Of a DNA stretch of 64,000 nt, positions 25,170-33,656 are shown one piece after another. The notes under the pieces are model-generated. The model saw only the letters and a program-made list of their open reading frames with translations, did no database searches and had not been told where the DNA came from. The DNA comes from an uncultured Bacteroides sp. (GTDB taxonomy: Bacteria > Bacteroidota > Bacteroidia > Bacteroidales > Bacteroidaceae). Position 1 is the stretch's first letter. Each line of letters opens with the position of its first letter. The stretch is from assembly GCA_949285075.1 (NCBI GenBank), contig CASDXF010000002.1:44755-108754 (forward strand). The letters are read 5' to 3'. Made by a program: the position numbers and the translations under genes.

Positions 25170-26825
25170 TTATTTCCGGTCGTTCTGCCTGATTTCCACG
25201 CGGCGTATCTTGCCGCTGATGGTCTTGGGCAGCTCGTCGACGAACTCGATGACGCGGGGATACTTGTAGGGCGCGGTCACCCGCTTCACGTGGTTCTGCA
25301 GCTCCTTCACCAGTTCGTCGCCGGCCCGGTCGCGGTACTCCTTCGCCAGTACGACGGTGGCCTTCACCACTTGTCCGCGTATTTCGTCGGGCACTCCCGT
25401 AATGGCGCATTCCACCACCGCCGGGTGCGTCATCAGCGCGCTCTCCACCTCGAAGGGGCCGATGCGATAGCCGGAGCTCTTGATTACGTCGTCGGCCCGG
25501 CCCACGAACCAGAAGTATCCGTCCTCGTCCTTCCAAGCCACGTCGCCGGTGTAGTAGATTCCGTCGTGCCACGCCTCGCGGGTGCGCTCGGCGTCCCGGT
25601 AGTACTCCTTGAAGAGTCCGAGCGGCTTGCCGTTGGTGGTGCGGATGACGATTTGTCCCTGCTCGCCCGCCTCTACGCTGCGCCCTTCGGCGTCGATGAG
25701 GTCCACGTCATACTGCGGGTTGGGCAGTCCCATGCTTCCCGGCTTGGGCTTCATCCACGGCATGGTGGCTATGGTGAGCGTCGTCTCCGTCTGTCCGAAC
25801 CCTTCCATCAGGCTGATTCCCGTCAGCTGCTTGAAGGTGTCGAACACCGTCGGGTTCAGCGCCTCGCCCGCGATGGTACAGTACTGGAGCGACGAGAGGT
25901 CGTACTTCGTCAGGTCTTCGTGGATGAGGAAGCGGAAGATGGTGGGCGGCGCGCAGAGCGACGTCACCCGGTAGTCGTGAATCTTCTGGAGGATGTCGTG
26001 CGGCGTGAACTTCTCGTGGTCATAGACGAAGATGTTGGCTCCGGCGAACCACTGTCCGTACAGCTTGCCCCATACGGCCTTGCCCCATCCCGTGTCGGCG
26101 ATGGTGAGGTGGAGGCTCTCCTCCGTCAGGTTATGCCAGACGCAGCCCGTCACGATGTGTCCCAGCGGATAGGTGAAGTCGTGGGCCACCATCTTCGGCT
26201 CGCCCGTCGTTCCGGAGGTGAAGTACATCAGCGAGATGTCGTCGTTGGTGTTGGCGTGCTTGGGCCGCTCGAAGGGGGCCGCCTGCTCGATGCCCCGGTG
26301 GAAGTCGTCGAATCCCTCGGCCGTCTCGGGGCCCACGCTGACGAGCCGCTCCACGGTGGGGCACTGGGGCATGGCCTCGGCGATGTGGTCCAGTATCACC
26401 TTTTCTCCCGCCGCTACGATGGCCTTGATGTCGGCGGCGTTGCAGCGGTACACGATGTCCTTCTTCGTCAGCAGATGCGTGGCGGGAATCACCGTCGCCC
26501 CCAGCTTGTGCAGGGCGATGATGCTGAACCAGAACTCGTACCTGCGCTTCAGGATGAGCATCACCATGTCGCCCCGCCCTATGCCGAGGCTCTGGAAGTA
26601 GGATGCCGTCATGTCCGTGTAGCGTTTCATGTCGGCGAAGGTAAACTGTCGCGCCTCGCCTTTGTCGTTCGTCCACAGCAACGCCTTCTTGTTGGGCTGT
26701 TCCGCCGCCCAAGCGTCTACCACGTCGTAGCCGAAGTTAAAGTTCTCCGGCACGCGTATCTTTAAGTTCCTGATAAAGTCCTCCTGCGACGTGAAGGAGG
26801 TTTGTTCTAAAAATCTTTCTACCAT
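25170..26825 (-). CDS. AMP-forming acyl-CoA synthetase
   Basis: A 551-residue adenylate-forming enzyme that activates a carboxylic acid with ATP and joins it to CoA. The core motifs are in place: the P-loop MYFTSGTTGEPKMVAHD, the GFGQTETT motif, YTGDVAWKDEDGYFWFVGR, and the C-terminal catalytic lysine in PKTISGKIRR. It resembles acetyl-CoA synthetase-like and medium-chain (AcsM-type) ligases; I cannot define the acid. An XRE-cupin regulator lies 95 bp upstream on the same strand, which matches an arrangement I recall for acetate/short-chain acid ligases in Bacteroides. It might also activate bile or other ring acids, given the operon next door, but that is speculation. Confidence 0.92.
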   Translation of the reverse strand: MVERFLEQTSFTSQEDFIRNLKIRVPENFNFGYDVVDAWAAEQPNKKALLWTNDKGEARQFTFADMKRYTDMTASYFQSLGIGRGDMVMLILKRRYEFWFSIIALHKLGATVIPATHLLTKKDIVYRCNAADIKAIVAAGEKVILDHIAEAMPQCPTVERLVSVGPETAEGFDDFHRGIEQAAPFERPKHANTNDDISLMYFTSGTTGEPKMVAHDFTYPLGHIVTGCVWHNLTEESLHLTIADTGWGKAVWGKLYGQWFAGANIFVYDHEKFTPHDILQKIHDYRVTSLCAPPTIFRFLIHEDLTKYDLSSLQYCTIAGEALNPTVFDTFKQLTGISLMEGFGQTETTLTIATMPWMKPKPGSMGLPNPQYDVDLIDAEGRSVEAGEQGQIVIRTTNGKPLGLFKEYYRDAERTREAWHDGIYYTGDVAWKDEDGYFWFVGRADDVIKSSGYRIGPFEVESALMTHPAVVECAITGVPDEIRGQVVKATVVLAKEYRDRAGDELVKELQNHVKRVTAPYKYPRVIEFVDELPKTISGKIRRVEIRQNDRK

Positions 26826-26920
26826 CTTTTTCTTTTAAATGAAGCGTGGAGGATGAAGCGTGAGGCCCGTGTCCGGTCGCGGACGTTCCGTTCCTCGTGC
26901 CCGATTCTCCGTTTAGTTCG

Positions 26921-27475
26921 TTACATGATTACGGCAAGGAAGCGCACCGTCTTTCCGTCGAGTGCCTTCATGCCGTGCGGAAGTTTCGAGTTGAAGTAAA
27001 TGCTGTCTCCCGGGTTCAGCGTGATGTCTTTCCCGTCGACGCGGATGAGCATGCGTCCCTCTACCACGAGGTTGAACTCCTGCCCGTTGTGGCTGTTGAG
27101 GTAGATGGGCACGTCTTCGCCCTTCGGCTCCACGGTGACGATGAAGGGGTCGGCTATCCGGTTCTTGAACCCCGCCGCCAGTGACTGATACTTGTAGGCT
27201 TTGGTGCGTTCGATGCTCGTGCCCTTTCCGGCCCGCGTCACGAAGTAGCTGTTCATCTTCGGTTCCTCGCCGAACATGAGCGCTTCGAGCGCGACGTTAT
27301 ATGTCCGGGCTACCTTTTGTAGCATACTGACGGAGATGTCGTGCTCTCCGGTCTCGGCCTTGCGGTACTCTTCGGCGGAGATGTCGCAGTCGCGGGCCAC
27401 GTCCTCGCACGTCAGTTCCAGTACGTCCCGCAGTCCCCGCAGGCGTTCGGCTATTTGTCTGATTTGGTCGTCCAT
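26921..27475 (-). CDS. XRE-family regulator with C-terminal cupin domain
   Basis: A 184-residue transcription factor: an N-terminal helix-turn-helix (about residues 8-62, ending SVSMLQKVARTYNVALEALM) joined to a C-terminal cupin (about 105-180, with YLNSHNGQEFNLVVEGRM and NPGDSIYFNSKLPHGMKAL). Such regulators sense a small ligand in the cupin pocket and control adjacent metabolic genes. The acyl-CoA ligase directly downstream is the probable target. The 95-bp gap between the two contains a short direct repeat, ATGAAGCGTG, which might be a binding site. Confidence 0.88.
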   Translation of the reverse strand: MDDQIRQIAERLRGLRDVLELTCEDVARDCDISAEEYRKAETGEHDISVSMLQKVARTYNVALEALMFGEEPKMNSYFVTRAGKGTSIERTKAYKYQSLAAGFKNRIADPFIVTVEPKGEDVPIYLNSHNGQEFNLVVEGRMLIRVDGKDITLNPGDSIYFNSKLPHGMKALDGKTVRFLAVIM

Positions 27476-27505
27476 GTGTCTATTATTATAGTTATGAATA
27501 TTAAG

Positions 27506-27928
27506 TTATAAGTCATGAGAGATTGGAGTCAGCTCTTTATCCCGCAGTCCGGCATCGATATCAGCGAGGATGCGGCGCATGTCCCCAAGCAAGGGTTGCA
27601 GTCTCGTCTTTACCGTGGCGAATATCACTTGTGGGTCTAAGGACGAGTATTCGTGAGAGATGATGTTCCGCATCCCGATAACTTTTCTCCACGGTGTTTC
27701 GGTATAGAGGGAGAAAAGCCTTCCTCCAGTCCGGTCGTCTACTTGCTTGATGGTTTCGCATATGCTTTGCAGGCACATGCAGGTGGAGTTGAACAGCACC
27801 ATGGCACTGTCCGAAGTAAGGAACTCGTGATAGCTTTTCACTCCCTCCGTAGTGCGGATAGCGAAGGCTATCTGCCGCTCGGCGAAGCGTAGCATGTCTG
27901 TCAGTTCTTCTTTAGATGTAAATCGCAT
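27506..27928 (-). CDS. hepT: HepT-like HEPN toxin of a type VII toxin-antitoxin pair
   Basis: A 140-residue all-helical HEPN-domain protein. The catalytic and target motif Rx4HxY is exactly present as RNIISHEY; in characterised HepT RNases the Arg and His cut RNA and the Tyr is AMPylated by the partner MntA. It overlaps the upstream nucleotidyltransferase gene by 17 bp, the normal arrangement of this module. Alternative: an older DUF86 annotation with unknown function. Confidence 0.88.
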   Translation of the reverse strand: MRFTSKEELTDMLRFAERQIAFAIRTTEGVKSYHEFLTSDSAMVLFNSTCMCLQSICETIKQVDDRTGGRLFSLYTETPWRKVIGMRNIISHEYSSLDPQVIFATVKTRLQPLLGDMRRILADIDAGLRDKELTPISHDL

Positions 27929-28208
27929 CGCGTTCTATGTTTCGCCGGAACAGCTGCCGCATGTTCTCGTGCAGGGTTAATAAGTCTACCTTAATGTGGA
28001 AGAGGTGTTGCAGCTCTTCCTGAATTTCTTGCAGGGTGAAATAATCCACGGCGCGTTTGGGCTTTACGCACACGTCGATGTCGCTGTCCTCGCGCTGTTC
28101 GCCACGGGCCACAGAACCGAACAGGATGAACTGCTCGATGCCGTACTTCTCGCCTTCGTTGCGTTTGAACTCGCGCAGTATGTCTATTATCTCCTGAGTT
28201 GTCTTCAT
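27912..28208 (-). CDS. mntA: MntA-like minimal nucleotidyltransferase antitoxin
   Basis: A 98-residue protein with the minimal nucleotidyltransferase signature GSx10DxD, seen as FGSVARGEQREDSDIDV. Antitoxins of this kind inactivate HepT by transferring AMP to its tyrosine. The frame is open much further upstream inside proC, but the ATG at 28208 (MKTTQEIIDILREF) is the correct start. It lies 11 bp after the proC stop, so proC, mntA and hepT are probably co-transcribed, a little unusual for a toxin-antitoxin module. Confidence 0.88.
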   Translation of the reverse strand: MKTTQEIIDILREFKRNEGEKYGIEQFILFGSVARGEQREDSDIDVCVKPKRAVDYFTLQEIQEELQHLFHIKVDLLTLHENMRQLFRRNIERDAIYI

Positions 28209-28219
28209 GTTTTCGCTTT

Positions 28220-28993
28220 TTACACGCTCGCCTTCATTGCCTTGATGACGGCGGAGGTGAATCCTCCGTGCTCCAGTTCGTTGACTCCCTTGATGGTGAT
28301 GCCGCCGGGGGTCGTCACCTTGTCTATCTCCACGCAGGGGTGCGTGTCGCCGTTCAGGATGAGGGCGGCCGCTCCCTTGACGGACTGGGCCACCATCGTC
28401 ATGGCCTCCCGGGGGGGGATGCCCATCTCCACGCCGGCCTGCATAGCCGCCTGAATGTACTTCAGGGCGTAGGCGATGCCGCATGAGGAGAGCGCGGTGG
28501 CGGCGGCCATCTTCTCCTCAGCGATGAGCGTCGCCAGTCCCATCTGCCCGAAGAGGCGCAGCATGAACTGCTCCTGCTCCACGCTGGCGTTGCGCGAGGC
28601 GATGAGCGTCATGCTCTCCATCTCGCCGATGGCGGTGTTGGGGATGATGCGGAACATCGGCGTGGCCAAGTCGGTGACGTACTGCGAAAGCTCGTCGAAC
28701 GTCACTCCGGCGGCTACCGACACGAGCGTCTGCTCGCCGCTGAGCCTCAGTTCGCTGAGCACGGGCTTGACGAGCCACGGCTTGACGGCCAGCAGCACGA
28801 TGTCGGCTCCGGCGGCCGCTTCGGCGTCATGCTGAGTGACGCGGAGGTTGGGAAACTCGTTCTTGAGCTGTTCCAACTTACCGGTACTGGGGTTGGCCAC
28901 GGTGATGTCTTTCGCCTCTATCAGGCCGCCTTTGGCCAGTCCCCGCGCGATGGAGCCTCCCATGTTCCCCGCGCCAATGATAGCTATCTTCAT
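28220..28993 (-). CDS. proC: pyrroline-5-carboxylate reductase
   Basis: Catalyses the last step of proline synthesis, NAD(P)H-dependent reduction of 1-pyrroline-5-carboxylate. The 257-residue protein begins with the Rossmann motif IIGAGNMGGSIARGLAKGG and contains the conserved C-terminal helical domain (SSCGIAYALKYIQAAMQAGV, TPGGITIKGVNELEHGG). The start at 28993 (MKIAIIG) is chosen because the longer frame upstream runs through the promoter; an ATG two codons earlier is also possible. Confidence 0.95.
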   Translation of the reverse strand: MKIAIIGAGNMGGSIARGLAKGGLIEAKDITVANPSTGKLEQLKNEFPNLRVTQHDAEAAAGADIVLLAVKPWLVKPVLSELRLSGEQTLVSVAAGVTFDELSQYVTDLATPMFRIIPNTAIGEMESMTLIASRNASVEQEQFMLRLFGQMGLATLIAEEKMAAATALSSCGIAYALKYIQAAMQAGVEMGIPPREAMTMVAQSVKGAAALILNGDTHPCVEIDKVTTPGGITIKGVNELEHGGFTSAVIKAMKASV

Positions 28994-29022
28994 ACGCATG
29001 AGTCTTATTGTGATTTTGTAGG

Positions 29023-29053
29023 CAAAAGTAGGATTTTCGCGTGAAAAAGCAAA
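29023..29053 (-). promoter_or_regulatory. proC promoter
   Basis: Minus strand TTTG (29053-29050), 19 bp, TACTTTTG (29030-29023): a near-perfect Bacteroidetes promoter, with the start codon about 30 bp downstream. Confidence 0.85.
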
Positions 29054-29150
29054 GTCGCGCCGACGGATTCTTGCATTTTTCCACCGGCGGGAGGATATTG
29101 CCGGAGGTTTCGCCTTTCGCTTCAGCGCAGGCGTGCTGTTCTTAAAAAAA

Positions 29151-29670
29151 GGACATTCTGAAAAATGGAACATTTTATGCGTTCCAGAACGCGATAATTC
29201 CGACCGGAGTATGACTCGGACGAAAAGAACGGCTTTTGGAGGCGTTAGCGAAATTCAAGAAGTCGGTGATTTGCGGTGTTCGCTTTCGTTTTTATTTCTT
29301 TTATCTGGAAGTCGTGTTATATTGTCGGTTTGTATGCCTGTTGGATGTGATATCGTTATTTTGGTTTCGTGCGAAAAGCGAGAGCAATGGGAAGCGAAAA
29401 AGTGTTAAATCCCGTTCGAATCGCCGAATCAGGCGTTCTTCATTTGTCAGAAGGGGCTATGGCTTCCGAGAAACAGGGCCACGGCTCGCGAGCGGTAGGG
29501 CTGCGCTTTGCGTTCGATTCCCCTTTCCAATCGCTTCCGGAGTGCATATTTATGCGTTTTTCCCCCCTTAATATGCGCTTTTTATGCACTTTTTATGCAA
29601 TTCGTCAGTCTAGAATGGAAATTTCATTGGGTCGGTTTCCGAGGAGAATCTTAAAAATAGAACATTTTTT
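29151..29670 (-). repeat. dispersed ~520-bp non-coding repeat, copy R1
   Basis: The reverse complement of this segment aligns along its length with R2 (50555-51075) and R3 (53953-54480). Conserved blocks include one end with AAAATGTTCTATTTTTAAGA, the other end with AAAATGTTCCATTTTTCAGA, a block TCGGAATTATCGCGTTCTGG, one around GTGTTAAATCCCGTTCG, and a 22-bp array inside. No open frame is shared between the copies. This repeat fills the 28994-29779 gap. Confidence 0.8.
29454..29519. repeat. 22-bp palindromic repeat array E (CTCGCGAG family)
   Basis: Three 22-bp units starting at 29454, 29476 and 29498, the middle one being GGGCCACGGCTCGCGAGCGG plus TA. The array lies inside dispersed repeat R1. 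Confidence 0.8.
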
Positions 29671-29779
29671 CCGTCAGTGAATGACAATGATTGTCCGCCC
29701 TCAAAAGATTATTTTTCTTGAGGGTATGGGGAAATTTATACGGATACTATCTCCTGACGAATCGGGGGAAAGCCGGGCT

Positions 29780-30817
29780 TTACCGCATTCTTCTGATTTG
29801 CTTAAAGGTGTTGAAGATGTTTTCCTGATGGTGTTTAAGGTATGATAGCTTGGGCCTGTAAAACGGTTCTTTAGGAACGAAAATGCGTTTGCCGTTGTAT
29901 TCCTTATAGAACCAGCTGTCGTTGATTTCTTCCGATACGATTATTGTATAATTCTCATCGATAGTGAAGAATCCCTTGTCGAAAGCGAAGTGCATGTCTC
30001 TGCTCATCGCGATGCCGTTGCAGGGCAAGAACGTGCCTCTATGCGCCTGCGGTTTTATGTGCGCCGCTTCGAGGTTATATAAGTCTTTGTATCGTATTAC
30101 TTTACCGGTAATGGCGCACTTGTATTCATAGGCGTTCATGACAAGGTCCCGGAAGAGTACGCTATTGAAGAATGAACTGCCCATGAAATCCTCTTCGGAA
30201 GACTCCGCGTCGTCTTCATCGTCGTTTGCCGCCCCGATAATGGCGTCCACTTCCTTCTGAATAACGTCTTGCGCTTCTTGAGTGACAACAATGCCGTCCT
30301 CCTGCGTTAGGTTTGGCTTTGATATAAAATCAAAGTCGGATTCAATTATCAGGTTCGACTTGTTTCCGGAGGCTTCCTTGTTCATCAAATCAGATAAGAA
30401 TCCATAAGCGTTGTCCTCCTGAGTGACGCGGGTAAGACTGTAATAAACCTGCCCTTCTTCAGACAGCTTTTCAAACACGGCATAGTCTCCCTTAAAGAAA
30501 TACCGTCTGTTCGGGTCTATGGAGTTGTTCATATATAAGCGAACCTCGTCCCTCGGATTTTCACCCGTATAGGTAATATCCGCGTGCCGTTGATTGTGGT
30601 AGTCCATGGTACACAATACCCGCTTTTCTCCTTCCTCCCTCATTGAAACGATGGTTATCACTATTTTGTCGTTCATTACGACAGAAGATAAGTGAGGGAA
30701 AAAGTCCAAGCACCGTTTTGAGATTAGGAAATATCTGCCTCTCGCGGGCTTATCGCCCCTGTTCATTACCGACCCCATTTCTTGATGTCCCACCTTATGA
30801 ATGTAATACAGTCCCAT
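29780..30817 (-). CDS. HNH restriction endonuclease
   Basis: A 345-residue protein with a C-terminal HNH nuclease domain (about residues 225-300): CAITGKVIRYKDLYNLEAAH, with the metal/catalytic His in LEAAHIKPQ, then an Asn in PCNGIAMSRDMHFAFDKG. The N-terminal part is of unknown fold and probably reads the target site. It starts 1 bp after the second methyltransferase gene, so the three genes form a type II restriction-modification operon with methylation genes first, which protects the host. Confidence 0.88.
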   Translation of the reverse strand: MGLYYIHKVGHQEMGSVMNRGDKPARGRYFLISKRCLDFFPHLSSVVMNDKIVITIVSMREEGEKRVLCTMDYHNQRHADITYTGENPRDEVRLYMNNSIDPNRRYFFKGDYAVFEKLSEEGQVYYSLTRVTQEDNAYGFLSDLMNKEASGNKSNLIIESDFDFISKPNLTQEDGIVVTQEAQDVIQKEVDAIIGAANDDEDDAESSEEDFMGSSFFNSVLFRDLVMNAYEYKCAITGKVIRYKDLYNLEAAHIKPQAHRGTFLPCNGIAMSRDMHFAFDKGFFTIDENYTIIVSEEINDSWFYKEYNGKRIFVPKEPFYRPKLSYLKHHQENIFNTFKQIRRMR

Positions 30818-30818
30818 A

Positions 30819-32060
30819 TTAGCAATACTTTTTGATAATCTTCTTTAATACTTTAGCTATGATGAGGGCGAAAGCGGACGGTACGGCATTGCCTATCATC
30901 TTATATTGGGCCATCATTGGTCCTAAGAACTCGAAGTCGTCAGCGAATGTCTGAAGCCGGGCCGCCTCTCTGACCGTGATGCTTCGGGCCTGACTTGAGT
31001 CTGGATGAATATGCCGTAGCCCGTCTTTGTACAGGTGTGCGGGTATCGTATTACTTGGCTCGTCCCACCGTAGTACATAGAACTTATGGATGTTGCTTTC
31101 CTTGCCGGTAACTTCGGTGTATAGCTTTTTTAATGCCGTAGCGTTGACGTACTCGTTATGCCCCTGCTCAATGTCACTGGCAAGCAGCTTGAAGATTCGG
31201 ATGTCTCGCTCGCTGTGAAATCTCGGAATATGATTTAATACCCCTTCGCTCTTTATAGGCGTATGCGAATATTTCTTGCCGTTCAGCTTAATAACCTCTT
31301 TAGAAGGTTTGAGAGGGGGCAGGTCTCCTATCGCTTCCTTTACCGTTTTGATGCGGCACTTTTTTGATTCCAGTGTTTCGTAGAACTCTTTTAGGATTGC
31401 CGTAGACGCGTCTTCGTTTCCGTTCCGATTGAAGAAGTCCTTATTAACGCCTAGAATAATCACGCGTTGCCGGTGTTGCGGAATCCCAAAATCCGCAACG
31501 TCAAACAAGGCTGCCTTGAAGTCTTCGATAACCGCATACCCCGCATTGCTAAAGGCTTCTTTGATTTTAGTTACAATGGGGGTACCGTCTGGGGTCGCGC
31601 TTAGCATTCCGACCACATTCTCGAATATAAAGAACTTGGGCTTATAATGGGCGACTACCCTGAGATAGCTCTCGAAAAGATAATTCCTATAGTCATCTTT
31701 CATTCCTTTAGCGTCCCTGATTCTTCCCGCGATAGAATACGCTTGGCATGGAGGCCCTCCTATGATAACGTCAACTTTGCGTCTGCCTATAATAGCGTCC
31801 AAGCCCGTATGATTGCCATACTCCTTATCTTCAAAGCCATTGAAGAGCTCTTCTGTACGTTGGATGTCGAATCGAATCACTTCATTGGCGGCATTTTTGT
31901 GTTTCCACTTATGCGCCAATCGATGAGCCAGAGTCTCGCAGGGATACTTTTCCCATTCTACGCAAGCGAGCGAATTATATCCTTTTGCTTGCATAAAGCC
32001 GTCTAACAATCCGCCGCATCCCGCAAATAAGTCAATCGTATTTATATTTTTCTTGCTCAT
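30819..32060 (-). CDS. DNA (cytosine-5) methyltransferase 2
   Basis: A 413-residue C5-cytosine methyltransferase with motif I IDLFAGCGGLLDGF, motif IV GGPPCQAYS with catalytic Cys105, motif VI FENVVGM, motif VIII PQHRQRVIILG and motif X MIGNAVPSAFA. The variable target-recognition region lies between VIII and X (about residues 240-340). Its start codon overlaps the end of the first methyltransferase by 4 bp. It differs strongly from the partner enzyme, so the two probably methylate the two different strands of an asymmetric site. Confidence 0.93.
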   Translation of the reverse strand: MSKKNINTIDLFAGCGGLLDGFMQAKGYNSLACVEWEKYPCETLAHRLAHKWKHKNAANEVIRFDIQRTEELFNGFEDKEYGNHTGLDAIIGRRKVDVIIGGPPCQAYSIAGRIRDAKGMKDDYRNYLFESYLRVVAHYKPKFFIFENVVGMLSATPDGTPIVTKIKEAFSNAGYAVIEDFKAALFDVADFGIPQHRQRVIILGVNKDFFNRNGNEDASTAILKEFYETLESKKCRIKTVKEAIGDLPPLKPSKEVIKLNGKKYSHTPIKSEGVLNHIPRFHSERDIRIFKLLASDIEQGHNEYVNATALKKLYTEVTGKESNIHKFYVLRWDEPSNTIPAHLYKDGLRHIHPDSSQARSITVREAARLQTFADDFEFLGPMMAQYKMIGNAVPSAFALIIAKVLKKIIKKYC

Positions 32061-33145
32061 TTACTCTTGTTGCTTATGTATTTCAGTAACTGTTCTCCGA
32101 TAGCTTTCGCCATAAGGCAAGGTACCGCGTTACCAACTTGCTTATCCTGCTGCGTTTTTGTTCCTAAGAACACGAAACTATCGGGGAAAGACTGCAATCG
32201 TGCGCTTTCTCTTACGGTTGGGCACCGGTTCCATTTATAGTGGAAATTGTTACGATGCCCGGTGTCTATCGTTCTTGATGGTTTATAGCTGCAATATCGT
32301 GTCCAAGCCATATTGAACTTGCGACTTTCTCCAACTCCTTGCGGCAAGTCTTTATAATTTCCGCCGTCAGGAACCAATGCGATTGTCTCCTTTACAAAAT
32401 CCTTATGATCAATGGCCTTGTGATTGTATAATACATTGCAGCTACCTCTCATCAGCCGTTGGTATTCGGTTATGGGTGCAGCCTCGTATTCGGATTCGTC
32501 AGCTCCCAGAACGGTTTCAAGGCTTGGCAGGTCGCTGATGGCTTGTTCGCAAGTCACATAATTGTCAGGAGTATGAGTCGGTTTAGGGAACTCATATTTT
32601 TCTCCATTCCTGAGTCCTACAAAAACCAGTCTCTTCCGTATTTGTGGAACGCCATAGTCCGCGGCGCATAAAATCTGGCAATTGACGCTGTATCCAATAG
32701 CTGTCAATCGTTTAATGATTTCGTTTTTTACTTCTCCTTTGTATAGCGTAGCCATGCCCGGTACATTCTCTATGACAAATGCCTTAGGAGAATACTTGTG
32801 TATGGCTTCTATCATTGCAAGATACAGCTTATTGCGTTCATCTTCAAACTTGCGTGGTCCCGTAAGGCTAAATCCCTGACAAGGGGGGCCGCCGATAATC
32901 ACGTCAATCGTCTGGCCTTCAATAAGGGAATCTATTGCATTAAAAGTATCGTTAACTGATAAATCTCCGCATAATGTTTTGCTCCCATTGTGGTTGTACG
33001 CAAATGTCTTTAAGGCGGGCTCGTTAAAGTCAACCCCTAATAAAATGTTATAGCCCGCCATTTCAAAACCTTTTGATAGACCTCCGCAACCACAGAATAA
33101 ATCGAGAACATTTAGTCTTCTTATATCATCATTCTGAGAGTCCAT
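32057..33145 (-). CDS. DNA (cytosine-5) methyltransferase 1
   Basis: A 362-residue C5-cytosine methyltransferase, first gene of the restriction-modification operon. Motifs: I LDLFCGCGGLSKGFE (residues 14-28), IV GGPPCQGFSLTG with catalytic Cys89, VI VIENVPGM, VIII PQIRKRLVFVG and X QVGNAVPCLMAKAI. The operon is more AT-rich than its surroundings, consistent with acquisition by transfer. A TACCTTTG box lies about 120 bp upstream. Confidence 0.93.
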   Translation of the reverse strand: MDSQNDDIRRLNVLDLFCGCGGLSKGFEMAGYNILLGVDFNEPALKTFAYNHNGSKTLCGDLSVNDTFNAIDSLIEGQTIDVIIGGPPCQGFSLTGPRKFEDERNKLYLAMIEAIHKYSPKAFVIENVPGMATLYKGEVKNEIIKRLTAIGYSVNCQILCAADYGVPQIRKRLVFVGLRNGEKYEFPKPTHTPDNYVTCEQAISDLPSLETVLGADESEYEAAPITEYQRLMRGSCNVLYNHKAIDHKDFVKETIALVPDGGNYKDLPQGVGESRKFNMAWTRYCSYKPSRTIDTGHRNNFHYKWNRCPTVRESARLQSFPDSFVFLGTKTQQDKQVGNAVPCLMAKAIGEQLLKYISNKSK

Positions 33146-33267
33146 TATCTTTTGTTTAACTATTCAACAAAACTGTATGTATTAAGAAGCGATTGGAACT
33201 TCTTCTTCATATTCTATATGTTAAGCAAAGCGTACAAGCAGGATTTATGATATACGCTATAAAGGGG

Positions 33268-33275
33268 CAAAGGTA
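33268..33275 (-). promoter_or_regulatory. -7 box of the restriction-modification operon
   Basis: Minus strand TACCTTTG (33275-33268). It gives a leader of about 115 nt before methyltransferase 1. No clear -33 TTTG is present. Confidence 0.5.
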
Positions 33276-33468
33276 CGATAAAAATGAAATATTTCCGCAT
33301 CTTTCGGTTGCAAAACGTGCTTAAGTTAATGGTGCGGGGCTGTCTGGTAAGATGGTAAATCTTATGCTTTCCCCTTTGACTCAAATCGGTCTTTAAAAAA
33401 AGCGCTGTTATTTTTGTCTGGCGGTAAACGGTTTATTATCAATGTCTTATTGTTCGTTCGAGAAACAG

Positions 33469-33534
33469 CCCTATTTCTCGCGAGCCGCTGCCCTGTTTGT
33501 CGCGAGCCGTAGGGCTATCTCTCACGAGCCGCAG
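33469..33534. repeat. 22-bp palindromic repeat array F (CTCGCGAG family)
   Basis: Three 22-bp units starting at 33469, 33491 and 33513 (first: CCCTATTTCTCGCGAGCCGC plus TG), then a partial copy and GCTGACAAGTGGAGA. Flanks on both sides resemble those of array H at 44824 (TTTATTATCA to the left, GCTGACAAATGGAGA to the right), so F and H are copies of one larger element. The 33146-33656 gap otherwise holds a promoter box and the argD terminator. Confidence 0.85.
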
Positions 33535-33578
33535 GGCGGGCTGACAAGTGGAGATGGCTTGATGTGAATCATAAAAGC

Positions 33579-33625
33579 GCCGGCCCTGCCGGGGAACTAA
33601 CGCGGGATTCCCTCGGCAGAGCCGG
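33579..33625 (-). terminator. terminator of the arg operon
   Basis: CCGGCCCTGCCGGGGAA pairs with TTCCCTCGGCAGAGCCGG with one bulge and one mismatch. On the minus strand the stem is followed by GCGCTTTTATG. It lies 32 bp after the argD stop. Confidence 0.75.
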
Positions 33626-33656
33626 TCACTGGATGCTAATTATCAATCGGCTATGG

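Noticed and set aside
24648-26765. 705-residue plus-strand open frame opposite the acyl-CoA ligase gene
   Set aside because: It is a long GC-rich antisense shadow of a gene with clear ligase motifs, and it runs through repeat array D.
29151-29670. insertion sequence or intact transposon
   Set aside because: No transposase frame, no terminal inverted repeats and no shared coding frame among copies R1-R3. It may still be a non-autonomous element.
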